Source of the DNA: Dehalococcoidales bacterium
GTDB lineage: Bacteria > Chloroflexota > Dehalococcoidia > Dehalococcoidales > UBA2162
NCBI GenBank assembly: GCA_020354275.1
Contig: CP070645.1
Coordinates: 45,301 to 55,761, forward strand
Direction of reading: 5' to 3'
DNA: 10,461 nucleotides
Part shown: positions 1 through 5,494 of the stretch, one piece after another
How the letters are laid out: each line of letters starts with the position of its first letter
Position numbering within the stretch: the stretch's first letter is position 1
The notes under the pieces: model-generated
What the model saw: only the letters and a program-made list of their open reading frames with translations
Databases searched by the model: none
What the model was told of the DNA's origin: nothing
Made by a program: the position numbers and the translations under genes

Positions 1-2
1 AA

Positions 3-758
3 GAGGAGGAGGAAGAAGCCGTGCAGACGAAGGCAGGTGAACGGTCGGCATTTGAAGTCAGTGGCAACCTGGAACAGCGGATCGAAGCAGCACGTGGTAA
101 CGGGCAGCCGTTGCAGGAATCTACCCGCGGCTCGCTTGAATCTCAACTGGGCCACGACTTCAATAACGTGCGTATCCACAATGATGCCGAGGCAGATAAG
201 CTCTCACGGCAACTGGGAGCGGAGGCCTTCACTACCGGGCGGGACGTGTTTTTCAAAGAGGGCACTTATGACCCGGACTCTGACCACGGCCAGGGGCTTA
301 TTGCCCATGAATTAACCCATGTTGTACAGCAATCAGCGGTGCCGGAAATTCAACGGCAATCAGTTACTGAAAAGGAAGCCAAGGCTGCAGAGTTAGGTGG
401 AGGGAAGGCGGTAGATGAAGCCAGGCTGGCTGCTCTAAAAACAATGTTTGAAGTGGCCGTAGCCGGACAGTTACGCGAAGGCTATAAAGCCCTGACAGGG
501 GAGAAGCCGGATGCCAAGCAGGCGTATACCAATGTTAGGGGGGCTTATGATGTCGTTAAAGCCCTGCTGCCGTCATACCATGGGGTTGAGCCGATATACT
601 CACGTCTGGTTGCCCTCGGCAACGCGATCCTCACCATTGGAAATATGCTTGAGCCGCATATCGGCATGAGCAGGCCGTTGTCGGAAATAGGTGAAAACCT
701 CAATCCGGACGGTGATGTGATGGGCGGCTATATGGAGGCAATAAAGTCCCAGTTATAA
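3..758 (+). CDS. DUF4157 eCIS-associated protein, HELTH motif (5' partial)
   Basis: This is a DUF4157 protein, a family commonly linked to eCIS loci and built around a zincin-like HExxH motif; whether it acts as a protease or as a loading/cargo domain is unsettled. Counting from the GTG at base 21, the DUF4157 core spans about residues 28-105, with QPL at 30, DFNNVRIH at 46-53, a GRDVFF strand at 73-78 and HELTH at 96-100 followed by VVQQ. Residues 114-245 form a mostly helical C-terminal region that I do not recognise. GTG 21 has an SD-like AGGAGG upstream, but the same bases read in frame as Glu-Glu-Glu-Glu-Glu-Ala-Val-Gln-Thr-Lys. That matches the acidic run before QTK that DUF4157 proteins usually carry, so I think the gene begins before the window. 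It ends 29 bases before the DUF4255 gene and is probably co-transcribed with it. It lacks the ERER tail seen on the second DUF4157 protein. Confidence 0.85.
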   Translation, partial: EEEEEAVQTKAGERSAFEVSGNLEQRIEAARGNGQPLQESTRGSLESQLGHDFNNVRIHNDAEADKLSRQLGAEAFTTGRDVFFKEGTYDPDSDHGQGLIAHELTHVVQQSAVPEIQRQSVTEKEAKAAELGGGKAVDEARLAALKTMFEVAVAGQLREGYKALTGEKPDAKQAYTNVRGAYDVVKALLPSYHGVEPIYSRLVALGNAILTIGNMLEPHIGMSRPLSEIGENLNPDGDVMGGYMEAIKSQL

Positions 759-787
759 CTACCGTAAGGTAGCGAAGGAAGGTGGCC

Positions 788-1606
788 ATGATAACCGACC
801 TTGATGAGACGATAAAGCAATTGCTGGTAACCAAAGGGGCTATTGACCTGGCGGAGGTGGATATCAATTTTGACACCCCCGACCGTGAGTGGTCGACGGC
901 GATATCCAAACCGACGATAAATTTCTATCTCTACGATATACGGGAGAACCACGATTTACGGGGTATAGAATGGCAGATAGAGAAAGATATAAACGGTGTC
1001 GCCACCAGGAAGAAGACCCCCAGCAGGATAGACCTGTCCTATCTGATTACGGTGTGGACCAACGACACCGGGGACGAGCACCGCCTGCTGTGGCATATCC
1101 TGCTGACCATGTTCCGTTATCCAGTCTTTCCCGACGATGTGCTCTACGGTCAGCTGGTTGACCTGACGTGCCCCATCCAGATCAGTACCGCACAGCCTGA
1201 CGGGTTGTTTAACAACCCGGCTGATTTCTGGACAGCCCTGGATAATGAACTGAAACCCTCGATTAACTACGTCGTCACCCTGCCTCTGGATACAAGCCTG
1301 GCATTTACGGCCCCGGTTGTCCGCACCAAGGTGGTTGACTTCAAGGCGCCTGGTGCAGATAAGGAAAGGCTGGTACAGGTGGCGGGCACGGTGCATGAGG
1401 CAGGAGACCTGGCACGCGGGGTTGCCAGTGCCAGGATAGTCGCCAAGGAGGCCGGCATGACCACAGAGACCGATGGTGACGGGCATTACTCGTTCCGCAG
1501 GCTCCCGGAAGGCCAGCATACCTTCCAGGTGCTGGTCTCGGGGAAAAAGGTCAAGGAACTGGCATTGACTGTACCCGGCGCCAACTATGATTTAGAGGTG
1601 CCTTAA
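788..1606 (+). CDS. DUF4255 (Pvc16/Afp16-like) tail cap protein with extra C-terminal beta domain
   Basis: The N-terminal two thirds is a DUF4255 domain, the family of the Afp16/Pvc16 terminator that caps the distal end of the tube and sheath. Family-like signatures are a FYLYDIREN segment at residues 46-54, a basic stretch ending in SRIDLSYLITVWT at 79-91, and a helical HRLLWHILLTMFRYP at 98-112. Residues about 196-272 form a separate domain: AGTVHEAGDLARGVASARI, then TETDGDGHYSFRRLPEG, then strands. This is the pattern of a carboxypeptidase regulatory-like beta-sandwich (G.V......GV..A.V......T.TD..G.Y.F..LP.G). ATG 788 is preferred over the in-frame GTG 782, because GGAAGG at 777-782 sits 5 bases before ATG 788 and overlaps the GTG. 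The length is 272 residues. The cap role comes from the family; the role of the extra domain is unknown, perhaps surface exposure or assembly. Confidence 0.85.
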   Translation: MITDLDETIKQLLVTKGAIDLAEVDINFDTPDREWSTAISKPTINFYLYDIRENHDLRGIEWQIEKDINGVATRKKTPSRIDLSYLITVWTNDTGDEHRLLWHILLTMFRYPVFPDDVLYGQLVDLTCPIQISTAQPDGLFNNPADFWTALDNELKPSINYVVTLPLDTSLAFTAPVVRTKVVDFKAPGADKERLVQVAGTVHEAGDLARGVASARIVAKEAGMTTETDGDGHYSFRRLPEGQHTFQVLVSGKKVKELALTVPGANYDLEVP

Positions 1607-1746
1607 AACGAACGCAGATTTAAAGGAGGTGGTCGTTTCGATAGTAATCGGTAAAGAAAGCGAATCGGGATATTTTCCCTGGGGTGCCGGCAGGGGCGTC
1701 GATAAATCTACACCGGCACGAGTGTTTACTGAAAGGAGACAATAAT
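1607..1746 (+). promoter_or_regulatory. Leader between cap gene and sheath gene, with orphan Shine-Dalgarno
   Basis: This 140-base gap is the longest non-coding stretch in an otherwise tightly packed operon, so it may hold control elements for the highly expressed sheath gene. A perfect AAAGGAGG lies at 1622-1629, but no ATG, GTG or TTG follows at a usable distance. The GTG at 1629 overlaps the SD itself. A second SD, AAAGGAGA at 1732-1739, is the real one for the sheath ATG at 1747, with 7 bases of spacing. A 7-bp inverted repeat lies between them. I see no convincing -35/-10 pair and no intrinsic terminator. Confidence 0.4.
1684..1719 (+). repeat. Inverted repeat / possible hairpin in the sheath leader
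   Basis: GTGCCGG at 1684-1690 and CCGGCAC at 1713-1719 are perfect reverse complements (7 bp) separated by 22 bases. The structure ends 12 bases before the sheath SD and has no U-run, so it is not a terminator. It could stabilise the mRNA or set sheath translation, but a 7-bp stem with a long loop may also be chance. Confidence 0.35.
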
Positions 1747-3306
1747 ATGTCACCAGAATATCTTTCTCCAGGTGTATACGTCGAAGAGGTGGACAAAGGT
1801 ACCAAGCCCATTGAGGGAGTTGGCACAGCAATGGCTGCCTTCGTCGGTTTTGCCGAGAAGGGACCGGTCAACCAGCCGACATTCATCCCCAACTGGACAG
1901 AGTACGTCAACACCTTCGGCGGCTTTATTAAGGGGGTTTACCTGGCCCCGGCAGTATACGGCTATTTTCAGAACGGGGGCGGGCGCTGTTATGTTACACG
2001 GCTCCCTGGTGGTGAGGAAGAAGCTGAGGAACCGAAAGCGGTAGCCATGCTGACCAGTGGTGCTCAGCCATCTATTGATAGCCTTTCCATCACGGCTTTG
2101 GAGGCGGGAGCTCCTGGTTCGGAGATAACCGTAGAGGTCAGCAAGCCGTCCGGTGAGGACGTCCCTGATGACCAGTTTAACCTTACCGTACGCCGCGGTA
2201 CCACTGAAGAGGTTTTTGAGAACCTGTCCTTCAGCAAGGCAAAGGGTGCAAAAAACGTAGTGGACGTTGTCAACAGGCAGTCCAAGTTGATTCAGGTTGC
2301 CGAGAAGGAATCGAGCCTCAGCATGGTGGAGAAGGTGCCCGGTGTTGGCAGATATTCACTGGCTCTCGGCGAAGCTCAGACGATAGCACTGGCGCCGGTA
2401 TCTACTGACGTTGTCGTTGGCGATGCTGCTGAGCGCAGCGGTTTATCCGGCTTCGAGGTGGCCGATGAGGTCACCATGCTGTGTGTTCCCGATATCTGGG
2501 CGCTCTATAAAGCGGGTGCCATATCCATGGACGGGGTAAAAGCGGTGCAACTGGCCATGATTGCCCACTGCGAGAACATGAAGGACCGCTTTGCCATTCT
2601 GGATTGCCCTCCCGGACTTTCGCCGCAGGAAATAAAGGACTGGCGGATGACGGAGACCGGGTATGACACCAAATACGGTGCTCTTTACTACCCCTGGATC
2701 AGCGTGGCCAATCCGCTGGGTAATGGAGAGAGCATGGATATACCTCCCAGTGGTTACATGGCCGGTATTTACGCCCGCAGTGATACGGAACGCGGTGTCC
2801 ACAAGGCACCGGCCAATGAGGTGGTAAGAGGGGCACTGGCAGTGGAGACACAGATTACCAAGAGCGAGCAGGATATACTCAACCCCATCGGCGTAAACTG
2901 CATCCGCTCATTCCCGGGGCGCGGTATCCGGGTCTGGGGTGCTAGGACGCTCTCCAGCGATGCCTCGTGGCGTTACATTAACGTCCGGCGCCTGTTTAAT
3001 TTCGTCGAGAAGTCCATTGAAAGGGGCACCCAGTGGATAGTATTTGAGCCCAATGACATGGACCTCTGGGCAAGGATAAGGCGCGATGTCAAGGCATTTT
3101 TGACCACAGTATGGCGCAGCGGGGCACTGTTTGGTGCCACCCCGGCACAGGCCTTCTACGTCAAGTGCGATGAGGAGAACAACACACCGGATTTACGTGA
3201 TCTGGGACAGGTGATTATCGAGATCGGCATGGCACCGGTTAAGCCGGCTGAGTTTGTGATCTTCCGCATTAGCCAGTGGGCCAGCGGCTCGGACACTTCT
3301 GAATAA
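1747..3306 (+). CDS. Contractile tail sheath protein
   Basis: This is a phage/eCIS tail sheath subunit, the outer cylinder that contracts to drive the inner tube through the target membrane. The 519-residue product opens with the sheath signature SPGVYVEEVD at residues 7-16, followed by a G-T-A-M-A-A-F-V-G-F strand and a YFQNGGGRCYVTRL motif at 73-86. Residues 470-519 form the C-terminal domain (FYVKCD, then DLGQVIIEIGMAPVKPAEF, then a terminal beta strand), which handshakes with neighbouring subunits in this family. Residues of roughly 90-220 look like an inserted, more variable surface domain. ATG 1747 is chosen for its SD (AAAGGAGA, 7 bases upstream) and because the protein then starts MSPEYLSPGVY; the in-frame GTG at 1684 has no SD and would add 21 unrelated residues. 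Only one sheath gene is seen here, against three paralogues in Afp and PVC. Confidence 0.95.
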   Translation: MSPEYLSPGVYVEEVDKGTKPIEGVGTAMAAFVGFAEKGPVNQPTFIPNWTEYVNTFGGFIKGVYLAPAVYGYFQNGGGRCYVTRLPGGEEEAEEPKAVAMLTSGAQPSIDSLSITALEAGAPGSEITVEVSKPSGEDVPDDQFNLTVRRGTTEEVFENLSFSKAKGAKNVVDVVNRQSKLIQVAEKESSLSMVEKVPGVGRYSLALGEAQTIALAPVSTDVVVGDAAERSGLSGFEVADEVTMLCVPDIWALYKAGAISMDGVKAVQLAMIAHCENMKDRFAILDCPPGLSPQEIKDWRMTETGYDTKYGALYYPWISVANPLGNGESMDIPPSGYMAGIYARSDTERGVHKAPANEVVRGALAVETQITKSEQDILNPIGVNCIRSFPGRGIRVWGARTLSSDASWRYINVRRLFNFVEKSIERGTQWIVFEPNDMDLWARIRRDVKAFLTTVWRSGALFGATPAQAFYVKCDEENNTPDLRDLGQVIIEIGMAPVKPAEFVIFRISQWASGSDTSE

Positions 3307-3337
3307 ACAATGGTGATTAAAAAAGGAGGAAAACAAA

Positions 3338-3775
3338 ATGGCTGACGATCCACTGTTGGGTTTTAATTTTGGCCTTGAATTTCAGGGTGCAATTGCCGGT
3401 TATTTTACCGAATGCAACGGAATCGGCTCCGAGAATGAGGTCATTGACCATAAGGTAGTCGATGACTCCGGGCGTGAAATAACCAAAAAGATACCGGGGC
3501 GGCTGAAGTGGGGTGATATCACTCTTAAGCGGGGCATCACCGAAGATATGCAGATCTGGGACTGGCGTGAAGACGTGGTGCAGGGAGACATGGATGGAGC
3601 CCGTAAAAATGGCTCTGTCGTCATGATGGACCGTAACTACAATACTGTCGCTCGCTGGAACTTTGAAAACGCCTGGCCATCCAAGGTATCCGGCCCCTCA
3701 ATGAAATCGGACAGCAACGAGTTCGGTATTGAAGAGCTAGTGATTGTGCACGAGGGCATATACCGCGAGAGTTAG
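3338..3775 (+). CDS. Tail tube protein 1 (gp19 family, Afp1/Pvc1-like)
   Basis: This 145-residue protein is the main inner-tube subunit, polymerising inside the sheath to form the payload channel. Features of the T4 gp19-like family are the opening FNFGLEFQGAIAGYFTECNG (residues 7-26), the KKIPGRLKWGDITLKRG segment (about 50-66) and the C-terminal WNFENAWPSKVSGPSM followed by the strand EELVIVHEG. A strong SD (AAAGGAGGA, 3322-3330) lies 7 bases before the ATG, consistent with a major structural protein. It follows the sheath by 31 bases and precedes the tail-assembly gene by 12. It is paralogous to the tube-like protein at 5010-5483, with which it shares the F.EC.G and PGR.K....TLK.G motifs. 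Confidence 0.95.
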   Translation: MADDPLLGFNFGLEFQGAIAGYFTECNGIGSENEVIDHKVVDDSGREITKKIPGRLKWGDITLKRGITEDMQIWDWREDVVQGDMDGARKNGSVVMMDRNYNTVARWNFENAWPSKVSGPSMKSDSNEFGIEELVIVHEGIYRES

Positions 3776-3787
3776 GAGGCTTAGGAA

Positions 3788-4153
3788 ATGAATCTGCAAA
3801 CGGAGTTTGAGTTTACCCTGCCCCGGGGCTATGTTGACGGTGAGGGCAATCTTCAGAGGCAGGGCACAATGCGTCTGGCTACTGCTATGGACGAGATTGT
3901 CCCTCTCCGCGACCCCCGGGTAAAGGCTAACCAGGCTTACCTGGCGATTATCCTTCTAGCCCGTGTTATTACCCAGATGGGCAGTCTTAAGGATGTCAAT
4001 ACCGGGGTTATCGAGAAGCTTTTCTCAGCCGACTTTAACTACCTCCAGGACTTTTACCGGAGGATAAACGAGAACGGTTCGGCCAAGGTCTCGACCAGCT
4101 GTCCGGAATGCAGTCATAGCTTTGAGGTGGACTTGAGTTATTTGGGGGAATAG
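3788..4153 (+). CDS. Phage/eCIS tail-assembly protein with CPEC half zinc ribbon (zero-frame product)
   Basis: The 121-residue product resembles the small protein encoded just after the tube gene in many eCIS and contractile-tail loci, usually annotated as a phage tail assembly protein. It starts with a beta-like TEFEFTLPRGYVD, then MRLATAMDEIVPLRDPRV at residues 28-45, a helical NQAYLAIILLARVITQMG at 48-65, and VIEKLFSADFNYLQDFYRRIN at 74-94. This MRLA...D....DPRV...YL...LLARVI.QLG pattern is recognisable. A single CPEC pair at 105-108 with His110 looks like half of a zinc ribbon; the second metal-binding pair is absent from this frame. An SD (TAGGAGG, about 3773-3779) overlaps the stop of the tube gene. 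The gene stops at TAG 4151-4153, immediately after a slippery heptamer. I infer it plays the part of the gpG-like tail-assembly chaperone; its function in eCIS is not established. Confidence 0.8.
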   Translation: MNLQTEFEFTLPRGYVDGEGNLQRQGTMRLATAMDEIVPLRDPRVKANQAYLAIILLARVITQMGSLKDVNTGVIEKLFSADFNYLQDFYRRINENGSAKVSTSCPECSHSFEVDLSYLGE

Positions 4154-4194
4154 TAAGCTACCCCCTTGAGCAATTGCACGAGGAGGTAGCTTAC
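4124..4194 (+). promoter_or_regulatory. Putative programmed -1 ribosomal frameshift signal
   Basis: Three elements lie in the order known from dnaX-type signals. An SD-like GAGGTG (4124-4129) ends 11 bases before the slip site. The slip site is T TTG GGG (4141-4147) in the zero frame of the tail-assembly gene, fitting X XXY YYZ, with the stop TAG at 4151. A perfect 10-bp stem, GTAAGCTACC (4153-4162) with GGTAGCTTAC (4185-4194), begins 5 bases after the heptamer. Two more C-G pairs (4163-4164 with 4182-4183) can extend the stem after a bulged A. In the slipped frame, GGG re-pairs perfectly and TTG becomes TTT, a third-position mismatch as usual for this class. The stem lies in DUF6760 coding sequence. 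Confidence 0.72.
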
Positions 4195-4311
4195 ATCGCC
4201 TACTACTTCCACTGGCCGCTGGAAGACATCCTGGAGATGGAACATCATGACCGCCGTCAGTGGGCGGAAAAGGTTGCTGAAATCAACCGTAAACTATCGG
4301 AAAACGGTTAG
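4147..4311 (+). CDS. DUF6760-like module, -1 frame extension of the tail-assembly protein
   Basis: Read in the -1 frame relative to the preceding gene, these bases encode 54 residues ending at TAG 4309-4311. The core reads LHEEVAYIAYYFHWPLEDIL, then EHHDRRQWAEKVAEIN, which I recognise as the short DUF6760 family often found beside the tail-assembly gene in eCIS loci; its function is unknown. There is no normal start: after the last in-frame stop (TGA 4123-4125) there is no ATG or GTG, and the only TTG (4174) lies inside the module with no SD. The simplest reading is translation by -1 frameshifting at TTTGGGG 4141-4147, which joins residues 1-120 of the upstream protein to these 54 residues (174 in total). 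Alternatives are an ATA start at 4150, a weak TTG 4174 start, or a lost start in a degenerate gene. The reading frame itself is certain; the mode of expression is inferred. Confidence 0.75.
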   Translation, partial: GIVSYPLEQLHEEVAYIAYYFHWPLEDILEMEHHDRRQWAEKVAEINRKLSENG

Positions 4312-4352
4312 GTTTAGGGTGAATATCAGACTGTCTGTAAAAAGGGGGTACT

Positions 4353-5006
4353 GTGCAGCAGGATATCGGTAGTCCTAAAGTAACTACCTGGGTACAGCGT
4401 ATCATATCTCTTAATCTAAAGGTTAAGAGTAGCAGTGAAACAGGTGGTTTCACAGGGAGACTTCGTTCCCTCTTCAATACGGGTAAACCGTTAGATGCGG
4501 ATACCCGGAGGTTGATGGAGCCAGTCCTCGGATCTAACCTCGAGGATGTGCGTACCCATGGCGGCTACCAGGCTGAGGAAACGGCACGCCAGCTTGGGGC
4601 ACAGGCTTTTACCTATAAAGGCCATGTCTTCGGCCCTGACCGGGACCTGGATACATCAACCAGGGAGGGATTGAAACTGATGGCCCACGAGTTGACCCAT
4701 GCTGTCCAGCAGACACAGCCGCAAAAACTGTCCCCTGGTCAAACACTGCAGCGAGAGGGCAGACCACTGACGGTTACTCCGGAATATACTAATAATAATA
4801 TGGTTATACAGACATCACCCGGTGAAAGACCGTCTGCAGGTACACAGACTACGGCCAGTGGGGAAGGGGTAACGGGGAGTTCTGATAGCAATCAAAGCCA
4901 GTCATCAAGTGAGATAGACCGTTATAAAGTAGCGGACAGGGTCTATCACCTTATGCAGCGTGACCTTGTTATAGAGAGGGAACGGGTTACCAGAATTGGA
5001 GGGTAA
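4353..5006 (+). CDS. DUF4157 eCIS-associated protein, HELTH motif, with C-terminal ERER tail
   Basis: This 217-residue protein is a second DUF4157 member in the operon. The domain covers about residues 45-122: KPLDADTRRLMEPVLG, then NLEDVRTHGG, ARQLGAQAFTYKGHVFG, and HELTH at 112-116 followed by AVQQ. Residues 125-187 are Ser/Thr/Gly/Gln-rich and probably disordered. Residues 188-217 are a charged helical tail (VADRVYHLMQRDLVIERERV) that closely resembles the end of the 771-residue protein at 5495-7810. The GTG start at 4353 has an SD (AAGGGGG, about 4342-4348) close upstream. The 41 bases before the gene hold nothing else notable. It lies between the tail-assembly and tube-2 genes and ends 3 bases before the latter, whose SD it contains. 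I infer a particle-associated role (loading, processing or cargo); proteolytic activity is not shown. Confidence 0.85.
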   Translation: MQQDIGSPKVTTWVQRIISLNLKVKSSSETGGFTGRLRSLFNTGKPLDADTRRLMEPVLGSNLEDVRTHGGYQAEETARQLGAQAFTYKGHVFGPDRDLDTSTREGLKLMAHELTHAVQQTQPQKLSPGQTLQREGRPLTVTPEYTNNNMVIQTSPGERPSAGTQTTASGEGVTGSSDSNQSQSSSEIDRYKVADRVYHLMQRDLVIERERVTRIGG

Positions 5007-5009
5007 TGC

Positions 5010-5483
5010 ATGTCAGTTTGGATGAACAGTACTAAGACAGGAGAGAGAGTCGATCCCTTCGCGACCTTTAAATTCCATGTGGAGGTTGATGGTATTGAAG
5101 AGGCTGTTTTCAGCGAGTGCAGCGGTCTGGAGATGGCTACCGAAGTGTTTGAATACCAGGAAGGGGGACTGAACGAGTACGTCCATAAATTACCGGGAAG
5201 GACCAAGCTGTCCAATGTTACTTTGAAGAAGGGCACGGCTGAATCAAATTATTTGTACCAGTGGTACCATGATTTGGAAGAGGAGCTGCTGACGGGCGCT
5301 GCTATTACGCGCAAGCAGGTGACGATAACCCTTTATAGCACCGCCGAACCCGATCTGGAAATGAGCTGGACATTGAATAATGCCTTCCCGGTTAAGTGGG
5401 TAGGGCCCACTTTTAAGACCGCTGAGGCGGCAGTTGCCATAGAGACACTGGAGTTTGCTCACCACGGTATAGACATGGATTAG
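5010..5483 (+). CDS. Tail tube protein 2 (gp19 family, Afp5/Pvc5-like tube initiator)
   Basis: This 157-residue protein is a second gp19-type tube paralogue. It begins TGERVDPFATFKFHVEVDG, then AVFSECSGLEMATEVFEYQEGG (about residues 31-52), a KLPGRTKLSNVTLKKG segment (about 60-75) that matches tube 1, and ends with AVAIETLEFAHHGID. In Afp and PVC a tube paralogue in this position links the tube to the spike and baseplate complex, and this sequence has that character (the longer EYQEGG..EYVHKLPGR form). The SD GGAGGG at 4998-5003 lies within the end of the previous gene, 6 bases from ATG 5010. The order tube 2, then a large protein, then LysM protein, then spike supports the initiator assignment by synteny. 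Confidence 0.92.
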   Translation: MSVWMNSTKTGERVDPFATFKFHVEVDGIEEAVFSECSGLEMATEVFEYQEGGLNEYVHKLPGRTKLSNVTLKKGTAESNYLYQWYHDLEEELLTGAAITRKQVTITLYSTAEPDLEMSWTLNNAFPVKWVGPTFKTAEAAVAIETLEFAHHGIDMD

Positions 5484-5494
5484 GGAGAAATTAA

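Noticed and set aside
21..23. GTG as the true start of the first DUF4157 gene, with AGGAGG upstream.
   Set aside because: The same bases read in frame as the acidic run that usually precedes QTK in DUF4157 proteins, so truncation by the window edge is more likely, though the GTG start cannot be excluded.
956..1519. Long open frame on the minus strand opposite the cap gene.
   Set aside because: The opposite strand has clear DUF4255 coding, and the minus frame gives no family-like sequence.
1565..1593. TTGACT-17-TGATTT as a promoter for the sheath gene.
   Set aside because: The -10 match is poor and the site lies inside the cap coding sequence; not enough support.
4327..4337. Short palindrome CAGAC-T-GTCTG before the second DUF4157 gene, possible operator.
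   Set aside because: Only 5-bp arms, no promoter elements nearby, and easily due to chance.
5394..5414. Terminator-like hairpin AAGTGGG-TAGGG-CCCACTT followed by TT near the end of tube 2.
   Set aside because: It lies inside the coding sequence over the PVKWVGPTF motif, which is conserved in tube proteins; the U-run is short and transcription must continue into the LysM and spike genes.
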